Origin: an uncultured Dehalococcoidia bacterium
Lineage (GTDB): Bacteria > Chloroflexota > Dehalococcoidia > Lucifugimonadales > UBA3495
Assembly (NCBI GenBank): GCA_958296445.1
Contig: OY282565.1
Span: forward strand, 1,157,936 to 1,221,935
Direction of reading: 5' to 3'
Length of the DNA stretch: 64,000 nucleotides
The notes beneath the pieces are model-generated. The model ran no database searches, was not told where the DNA came from, and worked only from the letters and a program-made list of their open reading frames with translations. Below, piece after piece: positions 25,225-34,350 of this stretch. A program made the position numbers and the translations under genes. The number at the start of each line of letters is the position of its first letter. Positions within the stretch are counted from its first letter, which is position 1.

Positions 25225-26049
25225 CTAAAACCGCCCCGCCAGCCCCCTATCGCCCTCAATAACAACGCTCCCCGCCGCCGCGGCCTCGGCCACGCTGAAC
25301 CGCCCATACGCCAGCAGCGCAAAAGTAGAGGCGTCGCAGGTAAAAGTAACGTCGGCGTCCCCCTCGCCCCCCGGCTCCATCCGCAGCTCGCCGCCGCCCG
25401 TCACGATGTCATAGCTCCCCCCGTCGGTGAGCCGGAAGCGGAAACGCGACGGCTCAGCGATGCCCGCCCCGGGCTGGAAAAGCCGCCCCACCACGAAGCC
25501 GGGCAGCAGCCCCAGCACCGCCGGCATCACCGCGTCCGGCAACCTGACCGACCCCTCCAGCCGCGAGCGTATGTCCCATTCGTGAACCGCCATCTCGGTC
25601 AACCGCAGGTCAAGATACCGCCCTACCGTGAGCATCGCCGCCGGATGGTAACAAGGCTTGTCCCAATCCTCCGGCCCCATACCCGACAGCAACGACTCCA
25701 GCCGCTGGCACTGCTCGGCGAAAGTTTCCACCAGCGAATCGCCCAGCCCCTCGCGCACCGACACCGCGCGGGCCGCGTTGGCCGCCATCCGCGCCGCCAA
25801 GTCCGTTTCTTGGGGCGGCCCCATCCCCTCCGGCGGCGACGAATCCCCTTGCGCCCCCCGCGCGATATTGCCCGAAAACATCTCCACGGCCATTATCAGA
25901 TGCGCCACCACATCGGCGTTGCTCCAGGCGTCGCACGCGCTCTGCGTCTCCCAATCGGCCGGCGACAGCCCCCGGAAGTACTCCAGCAGCCGGGCCGATT
26001 CCGATCCCACCAGCGCAGCCCGTCCGCTATGCTGTTCAACAGTTGTCAT
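25225..26049 (-). CDS. Maleylpyruvate isomerase-like (DinB fold) protein
   Basis: A 274-residue protein of the mycothiol-dependent maleylpyruvate isomerase family. Its N-terminal four-helix DinB-like domain has the SACDAWSNADVVAHLIMAVEMF helix with a metal-ligand histidine, and LTEMAVHEWDIRSRL carries a second. The C-terminal 90 residues resemble an SCP2-like or MDMPI C-terminal domain (RFRFRLTDGGSYDIV, FTCDASTFALLAYGRFS). The natural thiol cofactor in this lineage is unknown, so the substrate is left open. Confidence 0.72.
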   Translation of the reverse strand: MTTVEQHSGRAALVGSESARLLEYFRGLSPADWETQSACDAWSNADVVAHLIMAVEMFSGNIARGAQGDSSPPEGMGPPQETDLAARMAANAARAVSVREGLGDSLVETFAEQCQRLESLLSGMGPEDWDKPCYHPAAMLTVGRYLDLRLTEMAVHEWDIRSRLEGSVRLPDAVMPAVLGLLPGFVVGRLFQPGAGIAEPSRFRFRLTDGGSYDIVTGGGELRMEPGGEGDADVTFTCDASTFALLAYGRFSVAEAAAAGSVVIEGDRGLAGRF

Positions 26050-26165
26050 AAAAGCCCCTCCAGATAAAATTTGCGAAACCCCCCACTACCCCCCCAACAA
26101 TCCCCCTAAAAACCTCTGCGCCCTCTGCGCGTACTCTGCGCCCTCTGCGTTCCCCGTAACCCCCC

Positions 26166-27035
26166 CTACCCAGCCAGAAACTCCAGCAATTCCCGGTTCA
26201 CCGCATCCGGGCATTCCCATTGCAGGAAATGGCCGTAGTCGCCCAAGTGCTTGGACTGTACCCCCGGGATTACGCCCCGCCAGGCGTCCTCCAGCGGCCC
26301 GGCCCCCATCTCCTCGGCGGTGCGGACGCGCCGCGAGCCGTAAAGGAACAGCGCCGGAACCGACAGCGTGCGCCCCTCGTCCGCCCGCCAGTCGGCCGGG
26401 TCCAGATAGGCCGCGGCCCGGTAGTAGTTGAACCCGCCCCGCAGCCCGCCCGGCGCGGAATAGACCCGCACGTATTCGTCAATCACCTCTTGGGTCAGCG
26501 GATACTTGTTAATCGTCCAGTCGCGCAGAATGTGGCGCAGATAAATTTCCTCCCGCCCCTCCAGCAGCTTTTCCGGCAAGTCAAACTGCTGGTGAAAGTA
26601 GGAATGCCAGCGTTCCCGCACCACCGACGGAGCCTGCGGGCCAAGCTGCTCATAGGGCGGCGTGGCGTCCAGAAAAGCAATCTTGCGCACCGCCTCCTCG
26701 TGGTCAAGGGCGAACCGGAACCCCACCCGAGCCCCGATGTCATGCGACACGACATACACGCTGCTATGCCCCAACTGCCGCACCAGCTCGTAAACGTCCG
26801 ATGCCGAAGTCCGGGTATCGTACCCGTAAAACGGCTTGTCCGAATGTCCGAAACCCCGCAGGTCAGGAACAATCACCTGATAATTCTGCGAAAAAACGGG
26901 TATCTGATGCCGCCACGAATACCAGAACTCCGGCCACCCATGCAGGAAAACCACCGGCTCCCCCTCCCCCTCCAGCACATAGTGAATGTTGATCCCGTTA
27001 ATCCTCGCCGTGTAATGACTCCAATTGTCCGCCAT
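26166..27035 (-). CDS. Alpha/beta hydrolase, epoxide hydrolase-like
   Basis: A 289-residue alpha/beta hydrolase. The oxyanion motif is HGWPEFWYSWRHQI, the nucleophile sits in YVVSHDIGARVG (Asp, as in epoxide hydrolases and haloalkane/haloacetate dehalogenases), and the C-terminal catalytic His is in HLGDYGHFLQWE. The ATG at 27035 has GGGAGGA 6 bp upstream; the frame runs further 5' only through the family C hairpin. The nucleophile Asp argues against an ordinary esterase. Confidence 0.85.
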   Translation of the reverse strand: MADNWSHYTARINGINIHYVLEGEGEPVVFLHGWPEFWYSWRHQIPVFSQNYQVIVPDLRGFGHSDKPFYGYDTRTSASDVYELVRQLGHSSVYVVSHDIGARVGFRFALDHEEAVRKIAFLDATPPYEQLGPQAPSVVRERWHSYFHQQFDLPEKLLEGREEIYLRHILRDWTINKYPLTQEVIDEYVRVYSAPGGLRGGFNYYRAAAYLDPADWRADEGRTLSVPALFLYGSRRVRTAEEMGAGPLEDAWRGVIPGVQSKHLGDYGHFLQWECPDAVNRELLEFLAG

Positions 27036-27132
27036 AACAATCCTCCCAATCCGCAAATTCGGATTAAAGAAAAAATCGCGAAATTCCCTTACGCCACCCC
27101 CGCACCCCTTGTCACCCTGCCCCAATTGTAGC

Positions 27133-27245
27133 GTAGGGGCGCACAGCCGTGCGCCCACCTTTCGCTTTGCTCAGAATCTCGGCGCCCTCTGCGCTCTCGG
27201 CGTTTAACCCAATCTCGGCGCCCTCTGCGCTCTCGGCGTTTAACC
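27133..27245. repeat. Family C hairpin and a 38-bp direct duplication
   Basis: The family C hairpin (27133-27156) is followed by two direct copies of AATCTCGGCGCCCTCTGCGC... ending in GGCGTTTAACCCA (about 27174-27246). Confidence 0.7.
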
Positions 27246-27266
27246 CAGCCCCCCCATCGCCTAACC

Positions 27267-28934
27267 CTAGTGCGCGATGGGGCTAGGAACCCAGCCGCCA
27301 TAAACCGGATACTGGCAGCACACAAACTCAATGTACGCTGGCTGCCCCGAATCGTTAGCCGCCTGCGCCCGCCGCAGCGACGATACGATGTGCGCCGGGT
27401 CATGCACCCGCTCGGCGTGCAGCCCCAGCTCCGCCGCCACCCGCGACATATCCACGTCCTCCGGCCCCATCACCCGGTAAGTATACGGATCATGCCCGTC
27501 GCCCCAGAAACCGGGGCCGTAGCCCGCGAAACCCCCGTTGCTCACATGGGCCACGGTGATGCCTATGCCCTGCCGAACCGGCACCTCCAGATTGCCCAGC
27601 ATATAGCCCACCCCGGCGTCGCCCGTCACCGCCACGCACTGCCGCCGCGGGAATGCCAGCTTGGCCGCCATCGCCCCGGCCAGCCCAAACCCCAGCGTGG
27701 ATATATTGCCCCAGCCCAAAAACCCCCGCGGAATCAGCGTATCGTACACCGTGCTTAACTGATCCCGCGTGTTCCCCGAATCGTGGGTCACAAAGGAATT
27801 GAGCGGATCCAACGCCTTCATCATATCCCCGAACAGCCGGTAAGGGTTAATCGGCTGTTCGTCCGAAGCCATCACCTCCCGGTACTGCGCCAGCCCGGCG
27901 TCCCGGGACGCCTTGACCGCCGCCGCCACCCCGTCGGCGGCCCGCCCGTCGCCCCCGGTGCGTTCCGCCACCGCGTCGGCCAGTGCTTGCAGCGTAAACT
28001 TGGCGTCCCCGATGACCGCATGACTGGTAGGATATATGCGGTTGATATGAAACTCGTCCAGGTTGCACTGGATGATAGTCTTGCTGGCCGGGTTAGGAAT
28101 GCCGTGGGTGAACCGCCCCGGCGAAAGGCTGGAGCCGACCGCCAGTATCACGTCGCTCTTGCCCAGAAACTCGGCGGGATGATCGCCCCGCACGCCCACA
28201 AACAGCGGGTGATTCTCCGGGAAAGCCCCCTTGGCCTTCAGCGTGGTAATCACCGGGGCATTCACCGCCTCCGCCAACGCCGTCAGCTCCGCCGACGCCC
28301 CGGCGTAGATCACACCCTCGCCCGCGTAGATCAGCGGGTTCGCTGCGCCCAGCAACAAATCCGCCGCCGTATTCACGTCGGACGGATCCGGGGCCGACTT
28401 ATAAGCCCGCACCGGCGCATACGGGTCGGCGGTTTCGTCGAACACCGCCGCCGCGTTAGGCACCGCCAGCACCACCGGCCCCGGCCGCCCGCTGCGCAGC
28501 ATCGTAAACGCCCGCCGCATAAATTCGGGAACCCGCTCCGGCCGGTCAATATACCCAAACCACTTGGAAACGGTTTTCAGGCTGGTAGTCACGTCAAACT
28601 GAGTGTTTTCGGAGCTGCCCGCCGGTATGCCGTCGGTGATGCACAGCATCGGCGAGTTGTCCTCAAAGGCTTGGGCCAGCCCAGGATAGGAATACTGCAA
28701 GCCCGCGCCGTTCACGCCCCCCTGCACCGTGCAGACCCCGATACGCTCCCCGGCCGTCACCCGCGAAAAGGCGTCGGCCAGCGCCACGGCATAGCGGTCA
28801 TCCCGCATCATAATCATCGGCACGCCCTCGCGCCCCAGCGCGTTGTTCACCCGGCACACCGGAAAAGTGGAAACCCACTCAATCCCCTCCTGCTTCAGGA
28901 TACGGGCAATGGCAGTCGCAACATCAATGCTCAT
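27267..28934 (-). CDS. Thiamine-diphosphate-dependent enzyme (acetolactate synthase-like)
   Basis: A 555-residue protein with the three-domain layout of acetohydroxyacid synthase-type TPP enzymes. The C-terminal TPP motif runs from GDAGVGYMLGNLE to VSNGG at about residues 438-468. The usual catalytic glutamate (RHEQ in this family) is replaced: the aligned text is MRDDRYAVALADAF, giving Asp. FVTHDSGNTRDQLS and LGWGNISTLGFGLAGAMAAK lie before the TPP motif. The reaction is therefore uncertain. The ATG at 28934 has GAGGG upstream; no ilvN-like small subunit is adjacent. Confidence 0.82.
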   Translation of the reverse strand: MSIDVATAIARILKQEGIEWVSTFPVCRVNNALGREGVPMIMMRDDRYAVALADAFSRVTAGERIGVCTVQGGVNGAGLQYSYPGLAQAFEDNSPMLCITDGIPAGSSENTQFDVTTSLKTVSKWFGYIDRPERVPEFMRRAFTMLRSGRPGPVVLAVPNAAAVFDETADPYAPVRAYKSAPDPSDVNTAADLLLGAANPLIYAGEGVIYAGASAELTALAEAVNAPVITTLKAKGAFPENHPLFVGVRGDHPAEFLGKSDVILAVGSSLSPGRFTHGIPNPASKTIIQCNLDEFHINRIYPTSHAVIGDAKFTLQALADAVAERTGGDGRAADGVAAAVKASRDAGLAQYREVMASDEQPINPYRLFGDMMKALDPLNSFVTHDSGNTRDQLSTVYDTLIPRGFLGWGNISTLGFGLAGAMAAKLAFPRRQCVAVTGDAGVGYMLGNLEVPVRQGIGITVAHVSNGGFAGYGPGFWGDGHDPYTYRVMGPEDVDMSRVAAELGLHAERVHDPAHIVSSLRRAQAANDSGQPAYIEFVCCQYPVYGGWVPSPIAH

Positions 28935-29009
28935 CAGGAACCCTCGCAACGGAATGGAAATCCCAAGTCTACGCCTGATTGTAACACCGCCGCCCAGCCC
29001 CCGCCGGGC

Positions 29010-29021
29010 TTATGCTAGAAT
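29010..29021 (+). promoter_or_regulatory. Extended -10 promoter before the first Uma2 gene
   Basis: TTATGCTAGAAT contains the extended -10 TGCTAGAAT (29013-29021), 22 bp before the ATG. The whole 40-bp block including the AAAGGAG site is duplicated at 29778-29819 before the second Uma2 gene. Confidence 0.45.
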
Positions 29022-29042
29022 CGCCCCAGAAAGGAGGCGCCA

Positions 29043-29726
29043 ATGACCACCCGACCCGCAGCCCAGACCGCCATAGTCTACCCCGATACGGACGGTATGC
29101 CCTTGCCGGACGGACACTTCCAAGACCCCCTCTTTCGCGAAATAGTCACCACCATAGAAACCCACTACAAAGACCGCCCCGACATACTGGTAAGCGGCAA
29201 CACCTTCGTCTACTACGAGGAAGGCAACCCCCAGCGATTCGTATCCCCCGACTGCTACGTAGCCCTAGGCATAAGCAAGGAATCCATAGAGCGTTTCAAC
29301 ACCTACCGGATCTGGGAAGTAGGCAAGCCGCCCGACTTCGCCCTAGAGATAGGCTCCCCCAGCACCGCAAACACCGACCTAATACAGAAACGCCAGCTAT
29401 ACGCCCGTCTAGGCATAGGGGAATACTGGCGCTACGACGCCACCGGCGGCGACTTCTACAACGAGCCGCTGGTAGGCGAATACCTGCTTGACGGCGAATA
29501 CCGCCGGTTCGAGCTCCACCAAGAACCCAACGGCCTGATCTGGGCCCACAGCCCCACCCTAAACCTGAACCTATGCTGGGACAACGGCCGCCTGCGCATC
29601 CACAACCCAACAACCAACGAATGGCTGCTAAACCAGGAAGAAGAGCAGTCCGCCCGCCAAGCCGCGCAGGCCCGTGTGCTGGAGCTGGAGGCCGAGTTGC
29701 GCCAACTGCGCGGCGAATCTCCGTGA
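29043..29726 (+). CDS. Uma2-family putative endonuclease (copy 1)
   Basis: A 227-residue Uma2/DUF820 protein with a PD-(D/E)XK-type core: PPDFALEIGSPSTANTDLIQ then KRQLYARLGIGEYWRYD, in the order Asp-Glu-Lys expected of the nuclease fold. The C-terminal 40 residues form a Gln/Ala/Glu-rich helix (EEEQSARQAAQARVLELEAE), a likely coiled coil. First of three near-identical genes. Uma2 proteins are greatly expanded in cyanobacteria and Chloroflexota; their role is not settled. Confidence 0.85.
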   Translation: MTTRPAAQTAIVYPDTDGMPLPDGHFQDPLFREIVTTIETHYKDRPDILVSGNTFVYYEEGNPQRFVSPDCYVALGISKESIERFNTYRIWEVGKPPDFALEIGSPSTANTDLIQKRQLYARLGIGEYWRYDATGGDFYNEPLVGEYLLDGEYRRFELHQEPNGLIWAHSPTLNLNLCWDNGRLRIHNPTTNEWLLNQEEEQSARQAAQARVLELEAELRQLRGESP

Positions 29727-29819
29727 CCAGAACGGCGGCAAGCAGAGCGCAATTGCAATCTAAGGCAAGGCAACCCCCCGCCGGGCTTATGCTAGAATCG
29801 CCCCAGAAAGGAGCCGCCA

Positions 29820-30572
29820 ATGACCACCCGCCCCGCAGCCCAGACCCAGACCGCCATAGTCTACCCCGATACGGACGGTATGCCCTTGCCGGACGGACAC
29901 TTCCAAGACCCCCTCTTTCGCGAGATAGTCACCACCATAGAAACCCACTATAAAGACCGCCCCGACATACTGGTAAGCGGCAACACCTTCGTCTACTACG
30001 AGGAAGGTAACCCCCAGCGGTTCGTATCCCCCGACTGCTACGTAGCCACAGGCATAAGCAAGGAATCCATAGAGCGTTTCAACACCTACCGGATTTGGGA
30101 AGTAGGCAAGCCCCCCGACTTCGCCCTAGAGATAGGCTCCCCCAGCACCGCAAACACCGACCTAATACAGAAACGCCAGCTATACGCCCGCCTGGGCATA
30201 GGCGAATACTGGCGCTACGACGCCACCGGCGGCGACTTCTACAACGAGCCGCTGGCAGGCGAATACCTAGCCGACGGCGAATACCGCCGGTTCGAGCTGA
30301 ACTACGAACCCAACGGCCTGATCTGGGCCCACAGCCCCACGCTGAACCTGAACCTATGCTGGGAAAACGGCCGCCTGCGCCTCCACAACCCAACAACCAA
30401 CGAATGGCTGCTAAACCAGGAAGAAGAGCAAGCCGCCCGCCAAGCCGCCGAGCAAGCCCGCCAAGCCGCCGACCAAGCCCGGCGTGCATCCGAACAAGCC
30501 CGCCAAGCCGCCGAATCCCGGGTGCTAGAGCTAGAGGCCGAGTTGCGCCAACTGCGCGGCGAATCGCCTTGA
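29820..30572 (+). CDS. Uma2-family putative endonuclease (copy 2)
   Basis: A 250-residue copy almost identical to its neighbours over the first 200 residues. The same DFALEIGSPST and KRQLYARLGIGEYW segments are present. The coiled-coil tail is longer here, with (R/D)QAAEQARQAA heptads added by in-frame expansion. It carries the duplicated promoter and ribosome-site block of copy 1. Confidence 0.85.
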   Translation: MTTRPAAQTQTAIVYPDTDGMPLPDGHFQDPLFREIVTTIETHYKDRPDILVSGNTFVYYEEGNPQRFVSPDCYVATGISKESIERFNTYRIWEVGKPPDFALEIGSPSTANTDLIQKRQLYARLGIGEYWRYDATGGDFYNEPLAGEYLADGEYRRFELNYEPNGLIWAHSPTLNLNLCWENGRLRLHNPTTNEWLLNQEEEQAARQAAEQARQAADQARRASEQARQAAESRVLELEAELRQLRGESP

Positions 30573-30615
30573 CCAAAACAACGGCAAGCAGAGCGTGATT
30601 GCTAAGGAGGCGCCA

Positions 30616-31326
30616 ATGACCACCCGACCCGCAGCCCAAACCCAGACCGCCATAGTCTACCCCGATACGGACGGTATGCCCTTGCCCGACGGACACTTCC
30701 AAGACCCGCTCTTTCGCGAGATAGTAACCACCATAGAAACCCACTACAAAGGCCGCCCCGACATACTGGTAAGCGGCAACACCTTCGTCTACTACGAGGA
30801 AGGCAACCCCCAGCGCTTCGTCTCCCCCGACTGCTACGTAGCCCTAGGCATAAGCAAGGAATCCATAGAGCGTTTCAACACCTACCGGATCTGGGAAGTA
30901 GGCAAGCCCCCCGACTTCGCCCTAGAGATAGGCTCCCCCAGCACCGCAAACACCGACCTAATACAGAAACGCCAGCTATACGCCCGCTTGGGCATAGGGG
31001 AATACTGGCGCTACGACGCCACCGGCGGCGACTTCTACAACGAGCCGCTGGCAGGCGAATACCTGCTTGACGGCGAATACCGCCGGTTCGAGCTGCGCCA
31101 CGAACCCAACGGCCTGATCTGGGCCCACAGCCCCACCCTGAACCTGAACCTATGCTGGGACAACGGCCGCCTGCGCATCCACAACCCAACAACCAACGAA
31201 TGGCTGCTAAACCAGGAAGAAGAGCAAGCCGCCCGCCAAGCCGCCGAAACCCGCGCCAACGCCGCCGAAGCCAGAGCACTGGAACTCGAAGCCGAAATAC
31301 GCCGCCTCCGCAGCGAGTCCCCGTAA
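30616..31326 (+). CDS. Uma2-family putative endonuclease (copy 3)
   Basis: A 236-residue third copy; the ATG at 30616 has AAGGAGG upstream. The core is intact. Its coiled-coil tail differs from the other two (AETRANAAEARALELEAE). It lacks the duplicated promoter block and is only 43 bp from copy 2, so it is probably co-transcribed with it. Confidence 0.85.
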   Translation: MTTRPAAQTQTAIVYPDTDGMPLPDGHFQDPLFREIVTTIETHYKGRPDILVSGNTFVYYEEGNPQRFVSPDCYVALGISKESIERFNTYRIWEVGKPPDFALEIGSPSTANTDLIQKRQLYARLGIGEYWRYDATGGDFYNEPLAGEYLLDGEYRRFELRHEPNGLIWAHSPTLNLNLCWDNGRLRIHNPTTNEWLLNQEEEQAARQAAETRANAAEARALELEAEIRRLRSESP

Positions 31327-31408
31327 CCCCCAATCCCGCCCGGACATTGCGCCCTCAGCGAAACGTATGGCACTATGCCCCCAAGCCGCCCCCACAAGGA
31401 GAACCCCA

Positions 31409-33550
31409 ATGCTCCAAACCACCGACCCCGTAACCCGTGAAATCATCAAAAACGCCCTCATGAGCGCCGCCGACACCATGGCCCTGACCGTCGTCCGCAC
31501 CGCCCGCTCCGCCGTAATCAAGCACGGCATGGACTTCTCCACCGCCCTCTTCAACGCCGAAGGCCAGCAAGTCGCCCAGGGCCTCACCCTGCCCCCCCAC
31601 CTCGGCAGCATGGCCCCCGCCCTCGAAGGCGTGATGAACGCCTTTGGCGACGACGTCCAGCCCGGCGACATTTTCGCCAACAACGACCCCTACGAGGGCG
31701 CCAGCCACCTGCCCGACATATTCCTGTTCAAGCCCATCTTCGTCAACGGCGTCCTCATCGGCTGGAGCTGCTGCATCGGCCACCAGACCGACATCGGCGG
31801 GCGCGTCGCCGGCGGCAACGCCTGCGACAACACCGAAATCTATCAGGAAGGGCTAATCCTGCCCCCCCTAAAGCTCTACCAGCAAGGCCAACTCAACCAC
31901 GCCGTCTGGCGCATCCTAGAAAAAAACGTCCGCGTCCCCGAAAAAGTGCTAGGCGACGTCCAGGCCCTCCTCGCCGCCGTCCGCTTCGGCGAGCGCGACC
32001 TGCTCCGCCTAATTGACGAATACGGCCTAGAGGAAATGAAAAGCTATATGGCCGACATCCTCGACACCACCGAAGCCCTAACCCGCGCCGAAATCTCCTC
32101 CCTGCCCCAAGGCCAATGGCAGTTCGTTGACCACATAGACAACGACGGCATAGACCCCCAATCCATTGACATCCACGTCAACGTCCGCATCCAGGGCGAT
32201 GAAGTTTTCGTGGACTTCGACGGCACATCCCCCCAGGCCAAAGGCAGCATCAACCCCAACTTCGCCTACACCAAATCCAACGTCTACGCCGTTATGAAGT
32301 GCCTGATAGACCCGGCCATCCAGTCCAACAGCGGCTTTTTCCGCCCCTTCAACATCACCGCCCCCGAAGGCTGCTTCGTCAACCCCCAGCATCCGGCGCC
32401 CGTCGCCGCCCGGGGGCTGGCCGGATTCCGCATCTGCCAAGCAATGTTCGGCGCTATGGCCCAGGCCCTGCCCGGCCGCGTCCCCGCAGCTTGGGGCGGC
32501 GGCGAAATCGGCCTCAGCTTCGGCGGCTACCACCCCAACCGCAAGGCATGGGTCTACCTAGAATTTAACAACGACGGCCCCCGCGGCGGCGGCCCCGCCA
32601 TAGACGGCGCCGACGGCCTAGCCTCCCCCGTCCTGAATATGGCGAACACCCCCATAGAAAGCATCGAATCCGACCAACCGTTGCTGGTGGAGCGCTACGC
32701 CCTAGTCCCCGACACCGGCGGCGCCGGCCAGTACCGCGGCGGCCTAGGCATCGTCCGTGAGTTTCGCCTGTTGGCCGACGAAGCCACCTTCCAGCTACGC
32801 TCCGACCGCACCAACTTCCGGCCTTGGGGCGTCGAAGGCGGCAAGCCCGGCACCCCCACCCAAAACACCCTCAACCCCGGCACCCCCCAAGAGCGGGAAC
32901 TCCCCGGCAAACACCTCATGACCCTGAAAAAGGGCGACCTCTACCGCGTAATCCAGGCCGGCGCCGGCGGCTACGGCAACCCCCTGAACCGCGACCCCCA
33001 CGCCGTAGCCGACGACATCCGGCAACAAAAACTAACCCCTCAATACGCCCGAGCCGAATACGGCGTAGCCCTAGACCCCGCAGGCAACCTAGACCTAGCC
33101 GCCACAGAGTCGCTACGGCAAGAAATGCTATCGGGAAAAACCACAGCCCAACAACAAAAATACATCCTAACCCCCGAACAAATCCAAACCGCCCGCAACC
33201 TAGCCGCCGAAGCCAACCAAGCCTTCTACAACGGCAACATAACCCAAGGCTCCCAAAAACTATGGGACGCCGCCGCCTCCCTAGTAACCATCATAGCCCA
33301 ACAACGCGGCTGGCCCCACCAAACCCCCAACGACCTATGGGACGCCACCGCCCTGCTGAACGATGAGCGCGGCAACGGCAATGGCGACGGTGACGCCCCC
33401 GACCCCGACCTGTGGTCCGAATTCGGGGCCGCTTGGGACTGCTGGCAAAACATCGGCAGCGAGTTTCTAAAGCCCTACGAAATCAATTACTCCCGCGAAA
33501 CCGTCCGGGATCTCATTGACAACCTAGAACGCCTACACACTTCCCCCTGA
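31409..33550 (+). CDS. hyuB: Hydantoinase B with C-terminal PaREP1-like domain
   Basis: A 713-residue protein. Residues 1 to about 530 are the HyuB/N-methylhydantoinase B subunit: EIIKNALMSAADTMALTVVR, DFSTALFNAEGQ, NNDPYEGASHLPDIFLF, CCIGHQTDIGG and VQAGAGGYGNPLNRDP are hallmarks. Residues about 585-713 are an added helical domain (QGSQKLWDAAASLVTIIAQQ) resembling PaREP1/HEPN-like proteins and the small gene that follows. The start at 31409 has AAGGAG upstream. The fusion is unusual for HyuB. Its HyuA partner is 7 kb upstream. Confidence 0.85.
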   Translation: MLQTTDPVTREIIKNALMSAADTMALTVVRTARSAVIKHGMDFSTALFNAEGQQVAQGLTLPPHLGSMAPALEGVMNAFGDDVQPGDIFANNDPYEGASHLPDIFLFKPIFVNGVLIGWSCCIGHQTDIGGRVAGGNACDNTEIYQEGLILPPLKLYQQGQLNHAVWRILEKNVRVPEKVLGDVQALLAAVRFGERDLLRLIDEYGLEEMKSYMADILDTTEALTRAEISSLPQGQWQFVDHIDNDGIDPQSIDIHVNVRIQGDEVFVDFDGTSPQAKGSINPNFAYTKSNVYAVMKCLIDPAIQSNSGFFRPFNITAPEGCFVNPQHPAPVAARGLAGFRICQAMFGAMAQALPGRVPAAWGGGEIGLSFGGYHPNRKAWVYLEFNNDGPRGGGPAIDGADGLASPVLNMANTPIESIESDQPLLVERYALVPDTGGAGQYRGGLGIVREFRLLADEATFQLRSDRTNFRPWGVEGGKPGTPTQNTLNPGTPQERELPGKHLMTLKKGDLYRVIQAGAGGYGNPLNRDPHAVADDIRQQKLTPQYARAEYGVALDPAGNLDLAATESLRQEMLSGKTTAQQQKYILTPEQIQTARNLAAEANQAFYNGNITQGSQKLWDAAASLVTIIAQQRGWPHQTPNDLWDATALLNDERGNGNGDGDAPDPDLWSEFGAAWDCWQNIGSEFLKPYEINYSRETVRDLIDNLERLHTSP

Positions 33551-33903
33551 TGACCCCCCAAGAACACATAGCGGCGGCCCTAAACTTCCAACAGTTGGCC
33601 GACACCCCCATAGCGCAGCAGAACCCGCTGCTGCGCTCCGAACTCCTATGGTGCGCCGCCGCCCACGCCGTCAAAGCCGCCGCCAAACAACACGGCTGGG
33701 AAAACCAAACCCACGCCGACCTATTCCAGACCATCAGCCGCCTAGCCCGCAACCCGATCCATCGCCGCTTCCCCCAATGGTTCAACCAAGCCAGCCGCCT
33801 CCACCGCAATATGTACGAGGGCAACCTGAGCGACCGGGCCATAACAGAAAGCCGCAACCAAGTCCACCAACTGGTCAACCGCCTAACCGAACTGGCCGAG
33901 TAA
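33550..33903 (+). CDS. Small PaREP1/HEPN-like helical protein
   Basis: A 117-residue protein overlapping the hyuB stop by one base (TGATG). Its LRSELLWCAAAHAVKAAAKQ and HGWENQTHADLF segments parallel KLWDAAASLVTIIAQQRGW in the hyuB tail, so the two are homologous. The second half (HQLVNRLTEL) is helical. PaREP1-like proteins are of unknown function and related to HEPN/nucleotidyltransferase-type modules; no catalytic RxxxxH motif is seen. Confidence 0.68.
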   Translation: MTPQEHIAAALNFQQLADTPIAQQNPLLRSELLWCAAAHAVKAAAKQHGWENQTHADLFQTISRLARNPIHRRFPQWFNQASRLHRNMYEGNLSDRAITESRNQVHQLVNRLTELAE

Positions 33904-34290
33904 AACCCCCTGTAATTCTAAGCACCCCCCCCATGTCATTCTGAACAACCCCCCTGCCATCCTGAGCACCCCCCCTGTCATTCTGAGCAAACGCCCTGTC
34001 ATTCTGAGCACCCTCCCTGTCATTCTGAGCAAAGCGAAGAATCTCCCCAATACCGCCCAGACCCTTCGCTTCCGCTCAGAGTGGCAAAAGGCAATTTCGC
34101 AATTTTCTCTACTGACTAGACGATTGCAAAACTACTTCCGCCCCTGTAATTCCGAACACCCCCCCAATCATTCCGAACAACCGCCCTGCCATTCCGAACA
34201 ACCCCCCTGTCATTCTGAGCGCAGCGAAGAATCTCCCCTACGCCGCCCAGACCCTTAGCTTTCACTCAGAGCGACAAAAGACAATTTCGC
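33904..34290. repeat. Cluster of family A repeat fragments
   Basis: The 447-bp gap before the radical SAM gene holds at least nine copies or fragments of (G/A)TCATTCTGAGC, two of which continue into full family A units with AAGCGAAGAATCTCC (about 34022 and 34215). No gene is seen. Confidence 0.75.
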
Positions 34291-34350
34291 AATTTTCTAA
34301 AATCCACTCATCCCGTTCACCAATCAAAACACAGAAAAACGCGAGTAGCA

